Positions 22,131 to 34,061 of a stretch of 64,000 nucleotides of DNA are shown here, in pieces. Made by a program: the position numbers and the translations under genes. The notes under the pieces are model-generated. The model searched no databases and was not told the origin of the DNA. It saw only the letters and a program-made list of their open reading frames with translations. Each line of letters starts with the position of its first letter. Within the stretch, counting starts at the first letter, position 1. The DNA comes from Phyto melanocephala (taxonomy: Eukaryota > Arthropoda > Insecta > Diptera > Rhinophoridae): the NCBI GenBank assembly GCA_941918925.1, contig OW799236.1, forward strand, positions 86,330,213 through 86,394,212, read 5' to 3'.

Positions 22131-24990
22131 GACATCCAAAATAATGGATTTAGATGCCTGCCAACTTGTAAGCAGTAAAGAACTGTTTTTCAGTACATTC
22201 AACTCAATATTATGTAATGAAAGTTTTTACTGGCTTGCTTTTTCCTTTTTCATCCTTCTGAAAAACCCACGCATACATCGCATTGATCCTTTCTTGGTTA
22301 AAAAATTTAAATCTTTTCTTCTTAAAATATCTAAAGCTTCACAACATTTTTTTCGCATTGTCGAGATTTTATTATTATTTCTACACCACTCAGCATAAAT
22401 CTTTTGCATATTGCTTTTGGCATTAAATTTTTCTTCTACGTATAATCATTTGGTATTGGATCTACAAGTTGGACTTGGAACTTTGGGTATTGTGCCTTAC
22501 CATTCACGCATGGATTCACATTTTTCTGATGTTGTTTTTTTACATAACACTTAATTCAAATTATTTTTTAACTACGTTTGGGATAATACTTTTGCCTCAA
22601 TTGAAGGTTGCTAAGAACAAATCTTTACATAAACGTGTTCTTTGCCCAATACCAAATCATTGAGGTTAGTGAGTAGCAATCAAAATGGTGTTTCATTTTA
22701 TTAATATTTATATATGTATGTCAATCTTTTTCGAATAGGATTTGTACATATTTACACTACACCTTTTAGGTAAGATTTTTTTGATCCCATGTGGATAAAT
22801 TCCAAAAACAATGATATACATTGTCTCAACCCTGTTCTCTTACAACACCATATAAAATACTCCGTTTGGAGTTTTCGCCGCCAAGGAAGCGCATCGTTTT
22901 TCTTTAATAATCCTGGCTCTTTTTAATCCATTCCATACCCTCTACTCAATACTTTTCTCTTCTTATTCAATTTTTATTCCTTTAGACTTCTTCAAAATCG
23001 ATTTCAATTATTTCCTAAATTAGTTAAAATTTTCCTGTCACTTCACTTTTTCACTTCTTTTATAACAAGTAACAAAAATATGGACAGAAATTATGTAATT
23101 TTAAAATAACTATTTTGTAACTTTTAACCTTTTTTGTTGTAAAAAACAAACTAATATTGTGCTTTAAGCAAAATCTTAAATCTTCTACAAGTTGGAAGAA
23201 AATATAAATGTTCTAGTGGGTCGATAACAGAAAGTGAAAGAATAGCCTGCTTACAATTCATTTCAATAAAAAACAATTTACAAACAATACTCTTTTTGTA
23301 AGAATAATTGCTCAATTCACGACCTGACGTAGGAGTCGTAGGTGTATTATTACTATTTATACGATATTATGTATTTATACGACGTTTTAAAAAAATTGTT
23401 TTTTAATTGTTGTAAGTGTTGTGTAAGAAATAAGTGTAGAAATAATTAACAAAATGTGTACAATTACTAGAACGTCCGACATCTACGGCAGCTTGTGAAT
23501 TGAGCAATTTTGTACATGACTTACACATAAATAATTTTGTTTATTTTTGAACCAATCAAGAGATCGTTAAACGGTCTGGCGAATAGATTTATGACCAATA
23601 AACGTTTAAACTGTAGCAATAAAAAAAATTCAAAAACTGTCACATAACCAATCACGACAGAGCAGCAACAAAATAATAACTAACACTTCATTAAGCATAT
23701 TTTATGTATTTAAATGTACATTTAAGTGGTATTTTAAATTGTATAAATTGCTTATTTATAATCCCAACTCCAAAACACAGTAGCTGACAACAGCAGCTAC
23801 CACAACAATGATAATGATAAAAAAAAACTAAAATGATAAAAATTCAAATTAAAATAACAGACAAACAGTGGAAATTTAAAATTATGCAGATGATTCAAAG
23901 AAAGTGTTAGTTGTTTCTTAAAAATTGGTGAACTTTAAACTGGTTTGGTTTAAAGTATGTATGTTTGAATTGATGCATGTACGTACATATTTCTGTATGT
24001 CTAATTATGCTAAAACTATTATCTTGTTTAAATTTAAATGTCACAACAACAACAAAACACTGTAATAATTCAAAACTTAAACCATGTGAACACTAATTAA
24101 AAAATAAAAAAACAAGTGTTGTTCCTTTTTATTGGTTACAAAAAATATACTTTCATTGACCTTGTCATAATACACGTTTACATTATTAACTGATTGTTAC
24201 ATTTTCATTTGAATTGGATGTGATATTTTTAAATGTTTTTCTTTCAAATTAAACTGTAGTAGATAGATTCGGCATCAGATTTAAATAATGCACATATCGC
24301 ATTATCATACTGGGGTTTGCTCAGAAAACTACCCACTATCCTTGGCAGAAGAAGATCTTGCAAAAATGTATTAACGAGAAATAGACTAGTGCTGGAGGAG
24401 AGCACAGAGGGTAAGCGATAGTTATCAGCTAATTTCCTAATTCACACACGCCTTCGCCACCAAAAAAAAAACGATGGTAGTGTGTAAATTGGTGATGTTC
24501 ATCACCGTTAATCATGCATGCATGTATTTATTAATTAGTTTTAATCACGAATGAGTGCAAAACCGTGCTGAATCTTCGGCAAATGTATAAATATAGATAA
24601 ATGGATTTAACTGTTCCCACAGATAAGAGTTTTAAATCTACTGTTTTAACACTAAATTCGGTTTTAACGTTAAAAAAAACTCATTAAAACCTGGGGCCAA
24701 ATTACGGCATTCGATCACGATCGAATTTTTACTCAAATAATCGAGTTTCGATAACGTTCGAATGCATACCATACCAAATAATTTCGTTAATGCCATTTTA
24801 AAACCTTTTTTGTTTTGGTTTTAAGTAGATTTTATGAAATACAACCTTATTTTCGGTGTACTAAGTTTATTACTTAAACGTTAAAATTATTTAAAATAGT
24901 TGATTATGTTAGATGGCGCTGAATTAAAAAAATAATTTGACAAGTAAAATATAACAACAACAAAAGCAATATACACAGCAACAACATTAA
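22131..24990. other. Intergenic, weak ORFs only
   Basis: Both strands carry overlapping open frames around 22120-22410 (about 60-92 codons), but I recognise no protein in either. The rest to 24990 is AT-rich with no supported gene or repeat. Confidence 0.35.
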
Positions 24991-24995
24991 AACAA

Positions 24996-25340
24996 ACAAG
25001 TAAGAGTGCTATATTCGACCGTGCCGGATCTAATATACCCTTCACAAAGTGTAGTCATGCAATAACAATTGTTTGTATCACCATTCATCTCATATGAAAT
25101 ACGTACATACATATAAAAAACATACATATATAAAAACATCCCATTGTAAAATTATAAATTTACGTATGTTTGTTAAAAAAAATAAAAAAATAAATGTAAA
25201 AAATATAATAAAAAATAAAAAAAAGATATAAAAAAATTATTAAAATATAAATAATAAATATAAAATAAAAAAAAATATAAAAAAAAATTAAAAAAAATAT
25301 ATAAATGTAAAATAAAAAATAAATGAAAAAACAAATAAAA
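24996..25340 (+). mobile_element. DINE-1-like 5' fragment, first of a tandem pair
   Basis: It starts ACAAGTAAGAGTGCTATATT, with CGACCGTGCCGGATC, CATATGAAATACGTACATAC and AAAAACATCCCATTGTAA, then about 150 bp of A/T-only sequence running straight into the next copy at 25341. Confidence 0.75.
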
Positions 25341-26007
25341 ACAAGAGTGCTATATTCGGCCGTGCCGAATCTTATATACCCTTCACAACGTCTTGTCATG
25401 CAACAGTAGTTTGTATCAAGATTCATCTCATATGAAATACGTACATACATATAAAAAACATACATATATAAAAACATCCCATTGTAAAATAAAAAATTTA
25501 CAAATGTATGTTAAAAAAAAATGAATAAAAAAAATTTTTTAAAAAATTAAAATATAAAATAAAAAAAAACATTAAAAAAAATAAAAAAAAATAAAAAAAA
25601 TAATAAAAATAATAATAATATTTGAAATAAAAAATAAAAAAAAATTAAAAAAAAATAAAAAAAATTTTTTTTTTGGTGCAGCTGGGATTCGATGCCACGT
25701 TTACTCTAACCAGTATACACGTTTGTATGTATGTATGTTGTTGTTGTAATGTTGTTTTTGTGAAAAAAAAAATCGAGGTAGTCGTGGTTTTTTGCTTATA
25801 TCTCAGTTGTTTATGTACCGATATTTCTGATTTTTAATACCGATCTACTCCCAAATATTTCTGATATTTAAGTACGTTACTCGGGTTCACTATTTATAAG
25901 CTTTCAGAAAATATATACTTTATGGGGTCGGAAATTAAAATTGTAGAAATTTCACACGGAATGACAAACCTATATATACCCTTTTTCACTGTGTGAAGGG
26001 TATAAAA
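25341..26007 (+). mobile_element. DINE-1-like Helentron, near-complete copy
   Basis: Complete order: ACAAGAGTGCTATATTCGGC hairpin, CATATGAAATACGTACATAC, AT-rich core, GGTGCAGCTGGGATTCGATG block, (GTATGTAT)n, AAGCTTTCAGAAAATATATA, TTTATGGGGTCGG and a terminal GAAGGGTATAAAAAG. The (GGACAGAC)n block seen in other copies is deleted. Confidence 0.8.
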
Positions 26008-27400
26008 AGTATCTTCAGAGTTTGCAACCACTTTTCAAATTTCTTAGTTTTTCATATAAACAAAAACGGCTGATATACAGTGTGTCAAATAAATATTATA
26101 ATAAAAAAATTAAAAAGTTTTGCAAGAAATGCACTTATTTCTATGATAAATTTATGTTGTTTTAAAAATTTTTTTTTGGACATACTGTGAGTTTAACTAA
26201 AATTCTAATGTAAACGCAAAATCAGCTGTTAGTGGTTTTAACTATGCGGTATAAATTTTCGCACATTTTTTTTTTGGCGGCGGGTATAGAAACCGAACAC
26301 GAGGTCATTAAGTATGTAACTTACGAGTATCAAATTTAATAATTCAACTGAACTGTTAGCACGAAAGCTAAAATTCTTTCTACTTCGTTCTAATGATCTT
26401 TCACTTACACTTCTATTTGTATTTAAGACATATTTGTAAACTCTCTGCCATAAAAATAAACAACAACAAAAAATAATTTGTGTTACATTTTATGCCACTT
26501 TTACTTACCATTTGATCCTACTTTGAAGGTTTATAGTAGAGGTCAAAAAACTACAGAGGAACACTTTCTTTTTCACTTAAAGATTATGACAATAAAGACG
26601 ATAAAGCTGCTGACAGCGATATTACATTCTGCTAATTTAGCAACAACTTTTAAACAAATGGAAAGAATAGCTACTGTGACAGTAGACAACAGTCATCATT
26701 ATCTTAAGCGAACATTTATTGCTCGCACGTTTTTATCTCTATACATAAAGATGTATAAACTGGATTTATTTGATTAAACCCAAAAAAGTGATTATTTTTA
26801 TAAAAATAAAAAATAAATTATAAGACATGTGCTCATAAATACTTGAACAATAAATGAAATAAATAAACAAACAAACAAATATGCATATGAGAGTTACAAA
26901 CTTGAGTTTTGGTTAAGAGATAATGATTTCTTTTTATTTTCATGTTTGGTTAATGCACAAGGTATCGTATCGTCATAATTTTCAAAAATTTTCAAATAGT
27001 TTAAAAACTTCTCAGTAACCAATAAAATATTTTTTAATCATTTTAAAATTAAAAAAGTATGACATTATGACAATACGACAGTTAGCACTTCTTGTGAATT
27101 TACCAATTGTGTTTTGTATTTGTAAATACTGCGATTATTGAACAAATATACTTTTAATATTAATAATTTTGTGTAAGCCATTATAATTTGTTAGTCACGC
27201 GTAACTTTACCTCTATAACTGCAACATTGTAGTGGTCATGAAAACCTAAACTCTCACTCAAATACTATTTCACGATACTTAGAAATAAAAAACTATTAGG
27301 AAAAAGTACGAAAAGATATTCATTTTTTCTACCATATATTGCAGTTTAGTTAATGCAAATCAAGTAATAAGAATAATTGCTATAAGTTATTATTTTTTTA
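26008..27400. other. Intergenic with a short DINE-1-like scrap
   Basis: GTGCGGTATAAATTTTCG-like sequence and GGCGGCGGGTATAGAAA at about 26243-26291 resemble the 3' part of the DINE-1-like copy at 48974-51330. A 99-codon frame at 26478-26777 matches nothing that I know. Confidence 0.4.
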
Positions 27401-27407
27401 TTTTATA

Positions 27408-27931
27408 CTAGCCAAGTCCAGTGTGCGTTGCTACGCCCCTTAATGATAAATTTTAATTGAATATATTCAAAATAATATTTTATTGATTTTTATTGTAATG
27501 CAAGTGGGTATTCAATATCTTTGGTTTTTGAATTTTCTGTAAAAATTAACAAGTTTTTTGGTGTTCCCACTCTGGAGCATGCCACGAACAGCTGGACATG
27601 TGAAAAGCATGGATTTTCCAAATTCAATGCTGCAACACGCAGAGATTGTCCTTGTGCTGTAGTCGCTTGAAGTTGAAAGGCAAATCGGTGGGAACCATTG
27701 GAATGCGTGGAAATAGCTGAAATTAATAACTTATTTTTAATGGGGGTGGCACTGCCCACTTTTCTAATTTTCATTTTTAAATTCATTTTTATGTATATGT
27801 AGATTGGCGTAGCCCCGCCCACTTTTTATCACCTATAAACACTCTCTGGAATGTGTAAAACAACTTTAAAGTTTCGGAGTCTGTAGCTACTTAACACACA
27901 CAGACAGACAGACTTTCACTTTTTTTATAGA
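27408..27931 (-). mobile_element. Helitron fragment with helicase C-terminus
   Basis: On the minus strand it begins TCTATAAAAAAAGTG with a GTCTGTCTGTGTGTG run and ends GCAACGCACACTGGACTTGG-CTAG followed by T, matching the 5' TC and 3' CTAG rule for Helitrons. It carries the last part of a Pif1-type helicase at about 27490-27720 (VACSRVGTPKNL, KDIEYPLALQ), interrupted relative to the intact frame at 41319-41567. It is clearly not autonomous. Confidence 0.75.
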
Positions 27932-28008
27932 AGTTTTTTTTTTACTTTTTTATTTTCTTAATAATTTTTTAAATTATGGTTCCGTAGCTCCTACGTACGG
28001 TTCACACC

Positions 28009-28299
28009 AGCCATCGATTTGTTCGAACAACGAACAATTTTCTGTGCGTACATGAATTTACCTAGTGTGGACCGCTATTGTCGATGTTTTGTTCTTGTTC
28101 AAACAGCGTTGTCAGAACATTTGTTCGAACATTGATGTCTGATATTAAAAGGCATTTTGAATATTTAAGAAAGAGACGACACATAAAAATATCAACAAAA
28201 AAACACTCTAACGTTTTCTCCATATCAAAAAAAAATATGAACAATTTGTTGATAATTGCTCTGCCGACGTTTTGTTCTAGTCTGGACAAATCGATGGCT
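28009..28299. repeat. Inverted-ended interspersed repeat, copy 2
   Basis: It has the same borders as 11607-11882 (AGCCATCGATTTGT and ACAAATCGATGGCT), here a perfect 14-bp inverted pair. The open frame MSDIKRHFEY is kept, with several substitutions. Confidence 0.6.
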
Positions 28300-30070
28300 C
28301 GTTACGATCTCCTGTATATTGGGAAGCCAGACTTAAAATTCCGAAAAACAGTTCTTTTTTTACGCAAACATATCATAAAACATGGTGTATTATATAAGGT
28401 GATTGCATTTCAGAGAGATTTTTTTAAAATATTTTTTATATGAAGTATGTCAATTGGAAAATACGATTGAATAGAGAAAATTTATGAAATTTTGATATTT
28501 CAAAAGAAACTGGTGATCAACTGAATCTTCCTAATTAAGTGTACCCTGACATAAAATAACTTGTTCATTTATTATTGTTTATTATTCCAGCAAACGTTTG
28601 TTTAACCATTTATCCAAACGACAAAAATTTCTGACTCAGGAAGATTTGACTATAAGATGGTATTCAAAAGTCAGCTGAATATTCATTATTTAATTCTAAA
28701 TTTATATTAAAAAAAAACTATTTATTTAATATAATGATAAATGGAATACAATTGTATAAAATAAAAAATTAAATTTTTTCAATTATATCTGGTGTCCCAA
28801 CATGAGCGCCATTTTTCATAATTTTGTTTAAACAAGTTGTATGGTATTTTTAACAGTTATCACGTACAGACCACGCGATTTCATAATATAGGAAAGTATT
28901 CAAACGAACAGCGTAAACAAAAGGAACTGACATGTAAAATACAGTAATGTATAGATTCGAAGGGTAAGAGTATATTCTTCTTATTTACCTAAAGAAAATC
29001 CATCGGTTTTTAGCGATCGCTGAACAAACTTATGCATTTTCTAAAAAAAGGTCACAAATATTACAGTGCAATTTTGTAAAAAAAATACCTCTTTCATATT
29101 TGAGTCGTATCTAGATCATTCCTCTAGGAAAAATTATTTTCCTAGCTGATATGGTTAAAGAAATGATAGTTGACGAATAAAATGTTTAATTATTTTGTTT
29201 ATACTTGTATATTATGAGATGTGGGCGTGGCCGATATTCATGAAACTTGGCATTTATCTTATGTACATATATTCTATTTATTCTTTTGCGTCGATAGAAA
29301 AATTGTATAAGAGAAAATATATTAGTTTGTATGGGCAGACAATGTAATGATCAGTACCGACATTCCATGATCTAAAACAACTCCTTGTATTTTTGCACAA
29401 AAATTTATGAAGCCATCCCAATGTGCATCGCCGTGTAAACAAATATTCCAACATTCCTGTAAAAACAAGACATCCACAAGATCGGTTAACTTGATATAAA
29501 TTTATATATAAAATTGGAAGTTTTTCCAGCAAATCGATGGTTAATGGAGATGATATACTATAGCCCCCCAACTGAAATAAAAGCAACCTACTTGTCAATA
29601 AAAAATTTTTTTTATTTACTCTCTTGTTTTTGTTAATGGTGTGCTACATTTTTAAGTAAAGATTGCAAAATTATTAACATTAATATTATGTTTCCAAATA
29701 AAACTAAGGCCCATCACACATTTTTATTTTTAGAGAAATTTAAAGATTAAATATCTTTAATACTTTTTATTTTTTTTTTTGCTAATTTTTGTGCAAAAAA
29801 AATGTGTCTAAATATTTGCAGTTGAAGTAACGTAGATGATAACAGATTCTTATAAAATTAGTTTTCATTTAACAGCGAACAGTGAAAAAAAGGCTGTCAA
29901 ATTTATAGCTTTTGACAGAATTGCCATTTATTAATAGATATATGATAATTAAATTCGAATTTTAATGTTACGCAATTCAAAAATTTAAATTCAAAATTAC
30001 TTTTTTAATTTATATCCTTAATCGGCTTTCAAAGGATAAGTATATTAACCCATTTTTCGATAACCGGGTT
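28300..30070. other. Intergenic, one unexplained frame
   Basis: AT-rich. On the minus strand 29278-29598 is open in two frames at once (one reads WNICLHGDAHWDGF), which may be an old transposon relic, but I cannot name it. A GTGGGCGTGGCCGATATTC motif at 29221 resembles units of the DINE-1/Helitron internal repeats. Confidence 0.35.
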
Positions 30071-30077
30071 TTATAAT

Positions 30078-31205
30078 AACGTTGCTTTCATGCCTAAAAC
30101 AGGGAAGGATAGTTACGACAATCCTAAAGCTTATAGACCCATAAGCTTAACATCATTCTTATTGAAAACCATCGAGCGTATCGTCGACAGAATGGTTAAG
30201 AGACAAATACCAGGCGACGCAATGAAATTTGGACAACACGCCTATATTAAAGGCAGATCTACTGAGTCTGCTCTACAGGATGTTGTTTATCATATAGAAA
30301 GATCTTTTGACCTGGGAGTTTATACCTCATGCGTTTTCATTGACATAGAAGAAACTTTCAACAACGTAATGACCTCGAGTCTTATCGGTTCCATAAAGAA
30401 CTTAGGGTTAAGCCACGACATAGTTGCGTGGATTAGCAATATGTTAAAGAACAGATGGATAAATTGTGAGGCAAATGGAGTGAGAATAAGGGACAAGGTA
30501 TGTCGGTTAACCCCGCAGGAAGGTTTTATCTCCATTACTTTGAGTAACTACCATACATAGTCCACTGAGGATTCTATCGAACGAAAGTTTCTAGCCTATC
30601 TGTTACGCAGATAATGTTGCGATACTGATCAGGGGGATAAATCCGAATTCTCTATGTATGAAAGCTACCGAGGCTCTGAATATATCTTATAACTGGGAAA
30701 TCTGTTTGTTTGCGAGAAAGAGAAAGATACCTATCCTATCTTTCGGAATAAAACAATTAAGATTGATAAGAAGGTCAAGTACCTAGGAATAGTACTTGAT
30801 TGGAGACTACTCTGGAAGGACCACATTGAGTGTAAAGTGTGAAAGGCTCAGAGCATATGGTCCCTCTGTAAAATGGCGATAGGCTTAAAGTGGGACATAA
30901 TCCCAAGGATGACACATTGTACTGCGACCGATTATAACGTATGCTTTGATAGTATGGTAGACATCCTTAAAGAAAAGGTGAATATAAAATCTCTTCAAAA
31001 GATTCAGAGACAGTGCGGTGCCATGAGAATCACATCGACAATGGCAATAGGGATACAGGTGAAATATGAAGCGTCTTTGGCTGCTACAGAATCAATGGCA
31101 ATAGATGAATGGCTGGTAAAAGAGCATAAGACCAGATACCAGAGAATAACAGATATCTTACCGATGGGAAATATTATGGAAGTAATACGTGATAAAATTC
31201 TAATG
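30078..31205 (+). pseudogene. LOA/I-type LINE ORF2 fragment
   Basis: The frame from 30090 reads PKTGKDSYDNPKAYRPISLT, KTIERIVDRMV, then HAYIKGRSTESALQDVV and CVFIDIEETFNNV, which are RT motifs. After frame breaks near 30540-30600 the catalytic box reads CYADNVAIL, so the second aspartate of YADD is asparagine. It continues KVKYLGIVLDWRLLWKDHIE and QKIQRQCGAMRIT. Several stops and frameshifts make it dead. No endonuclease or RNase H part is visible. At about 31205 it passes directly into a mariner fragment. Confidence 0.8.
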
Positions 31206-31211
31206 GCTCTA

Positions 31212-31640
31212 TACTATAAAGCCATGATTACTGACTTTTTCGTTCTTCTATTAAATAACCATGATGTGCAGGAGTTGTGGTTTTAACAAGAATGCGCAAC
31301 ATGTCACACATCTTGTGCCACAATTGAATTTTTAAAGGAAAAGTCTGGTAACCGCATAGTTTGACGTTTTGAACCCGTGAAATGCCCTCCAAGATCTTGC
31401 GATTTAATGCCGTTAGACTATTTTCTGTGGGTATATATGAAGTCGTTAGTCTACGCCGACAAGCCCGACCACTTGGCCGCGTTTTTCATTAATTTATCAA
31501 AAATTGCACCTCCAGATTAGACTATGTCCAAGCCAGCCGTGACGGTCTTATGCATGAAATCATAATGAAGATTATCTTTCGAATGAGGTAAATTTCATGT
31601 CAAATTAAAAATTCATCTTTGTTTTATTCCATTTCAAATT
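31212..31640 (+). pseudogene. mariner-family transposase C-terminal fragment
   Basis: It reads YKAMITDFFVLLLNNHDVQE, then LWF, a stop in place of glutamine, and QECATCHTSCATIEFLKEK. A second stop and PPRSCDLMPLDYFLWVYMKS follow, with DKPDHLAAFF and, in a shifted frame, TRLDYVQASRDGLMHEII. The N-terminal half and TIRs are missing. It is a different subfamily from 17960-18512. Confidence 0.8.
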
Positions 31641-32026
31641 TCTATTCATCTATAAAAAAAAACACCTTTTATATCTATTTTTTAAATTTTCATATTTGTT
31701 ATCGTCAAAACATAAAAAAAGTTAAGAATAAACAAATATTGAATTTCCATACCATATTTTCCAGTAATTTTTGAGCCAATTGAGTCAGGGAGACAGACAG
31801 ACAAAAAAATCTAAAAAGTGGTATTTTGTATTCCTGATCGTCCACTATATATGTACATCACAATCGAAGTTTGAAAAGGTCTTGCTAACCCGTTATTTGT
31901 GTAATATTATTCAGAACGTAATTTTTTCTTTTTGCACTGCAATTGCATATCGAAAGTTAGTTGCTTGTAAGAAGTGGTTTATTGCAGTTGGCAAAGTTTA
32001 TTATAAAAGTGTTGATCTAAATAGAA

Positions 32027-32826
32027 ATGACTTCCAATAGAAGATGTTTTAAAAATAACGCTGACACATTTTGTTATATTTGTGGAAAATACACCTTTAA
32101 AGAAAACATAAGACCTATTTCGGAATGTGTTAAAAAATCGTATTTAGATTACTTTGGAGTTGATCATGGTGGCCAAGATAAAAGCTGGGCTCCACACATT
32201 GTGTGCAATAGTTGCTGTGTAAATTTGCGACAGTGGACTCAAGGAAAGCGAAATAGGCTTAAGTTTGGTGTGCCGATGGTTTGGAGAGAGCCCAGAAATC
32301 ATTTGGACGACTGTTACTTCTGTTTAGTGAGTATTGCTGGTATTAATAGGAAAAATCGAAATAAATTTCAGTATCACGATTTACCGTCCGCGCGCCGTCC
32401 AATTCCTCATTCCGTAGATGTTCCCAGTTTATGAATGACAACGATTTTGATAAGTCAATGACCGAAACTGAACGAAATGCGTGGACATCATTCGTGCAAG
32501 TTATAAAAAATTTCTTGGGAAATAATAAAGCTCCAAATTATGTTCAATTAGTGGAGAATATGCTAAATAAGTTCAGAGACCTTGGCTGCAACATGAGTGT
32601 TATTAAAATCCATTATTTGCACAGTCACTTGGACCGATTTCCCGAAAATTTGGGTAATTTAAGCGAAGAACAAGGAGAAAGGTTTCACCAAGATATCAAA
32701 ATTATGGAGAATCGGTACCAGGGAAGGTGGGATACACATATGATGGCAGACTACTGTTGGAATTTGCAAGGAGACTCTAATCCGGCTGTTCATTCCAGAT
32801 TTCTTCTTTGTTTTTTTTTTTTTTAA
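32027..32826 (+). pseudogene. Deleted copy of an arthropod multicopy orphan family
   Basis: The first frame (32027-32434, 135 codons) starts MTSNRRCFKN and has a cysteine-rich N-terminal module (CYICG, CNSC, CYFC). The second (32431-32826) overlaps its stop as ATGA and reads ERNAWTSFVQVIKNFLGNNK, then SHLDRFPENLG and GERFHQDIKIMENRYQGRWD. From memory, both halves belong to one long intronless protein family repeated in many arthropod genomes, in which they are separated by several hundred residues. I infer an internal deletion with its joint near 32430. Function is unknown; high copy number suggests a transposon-linked gene. It ends in poly-T at 32808-32824. Confidence 0.65.
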
Positions 32827-32829
32827 TTC

Positions 32830-33895
32830 CTACGGAAAAGTTTTAATTTTTGAATACTTAAAAAAGCTATATCATGAAAACTAGAACTGATAGAGACAAA
32901 CTGATTTTTTATTTTTTTGTTTTGTCGGGCTGTGTAATTTTTGTTTTTAAAATTCTTCACTTTAGCGAACCTTTATTATTGTCAAATATCTGATAAAGGG
33001 AGTAGTGGTTTTATAAAAGCTTAGTAAATGTCTATGTATGTACTCTGTTTGCAGTGTATTTAAAGGCACAACAGTAAAAATTGTAATTACTTTTTGTTAA
33101 TAAATACACTTGTCATTACAAAAATACAAAAAATAACACTGATTTTGTGACAACATACGATACAACGATTATAACTATTAGACATTTCCCTAACTTTACA
33201 TAATTAATTTTTCCTAATTTTTCTATTTAAATCAACCGTGTAATAAAATTATAAACATTAAATTTAATAAAACAAAAAATATTTTTAATTTACCATCTTA
33301 GCCAAAAATAACATGTTTATTATTTAAATACGAGCACATACATACATTAATGTGTGTGTAATAATAAAATGTCAACAATAAAGTTCTTTTTAGTCTGTGA
33401 AGATCGTAAATTTAGAAAAAAGTGAAATTTCATTGTACTTAATTTCAATTTTAAAAGAAAACAAGTACGATAGCCGACAAACTACGAACATGTGACACCC
33501 TTTACAAGTAATAAACACTTATTAATAAAACAATTGTTAGATTTAAATACGACAAACTTAAGTATTAAAAAAATTATTGAAATTAGATTAATAAATATAG
33601 TTTATTATTATATATAATATTATATTATTATTATTATTTTATTAATATAATATGAATATGAACAAAATTTTAAAAATTTTCTTGAATGGTTTTTTTTCTT
33701 AACTTAATATCAATAACTTAAAGTTTTAAACAAAAATTATATGCGTCTGTGTTCTACATTCCGAGTAAGATTAAATCACTTGGAACTGCAATGACATTGT
33801 TTTTATTTATAAACAATAACACTACAATGGCAATTCCGACTGGAAGTCGGCCTTATAAATAACCTAGAACAAATATAAAACGTTCCCTCGAAAAT
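32830..33895. other. Intergenic, no recognised feature
   Basis: AT-rich, including a (TTA/ATT)n-like stretch at 33598-33655. No gene or repeat is supported. Confidence 0.4.
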
Positions 33896-33902
33896 TGAAA
33901 AT

Positions 33903-33939
33903 ATGAAAAATTTATTGTTACTTGTTACGATGTATTTAG
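33903..33939 (+). CDS. Possible first coding exon with short signal-like peptide
   Basis: The ATG opens MKNLLLLVTMYL plus one base, followed by an excellent donor (TTTAG|GTAAGA). A TTATAAATAA box lies about 50 bases upstream. The phase (1) would fit the acceptor at 58285. Only 12 residues, with no good signal-peptidase site; the candidate at 45376 is more convincing. It may also belong to an unseen gene or be chance. Confidence 0.3.
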
Positions 33940-34061
33940 GTAAGACTCAGCTGGCAAAATACGGCATTAGAACGTGATCTCTATACCTAAAGCACAGCAA
34001 ACAACAACACAAAGTCTTGTCATAGACGTATGTTGTAATAACATATATGGTTGTAACATTA

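Noticed and set aside
22120..22409. Overlapping open frames on both strands
   Set aside because: No recognisable domain, AT-driven composition and no splice or start context favouring either strand.
25160..25477. 105-codon minus-strand frame
   Set aside because: It consists of F, Y, I and L from A/T-only DINE-1 core; not a protein.
29278..29598. 106-codon minus-strand frame
   Set aside because: A second frame on the same strand is equally plausible and neither resembles a known family.
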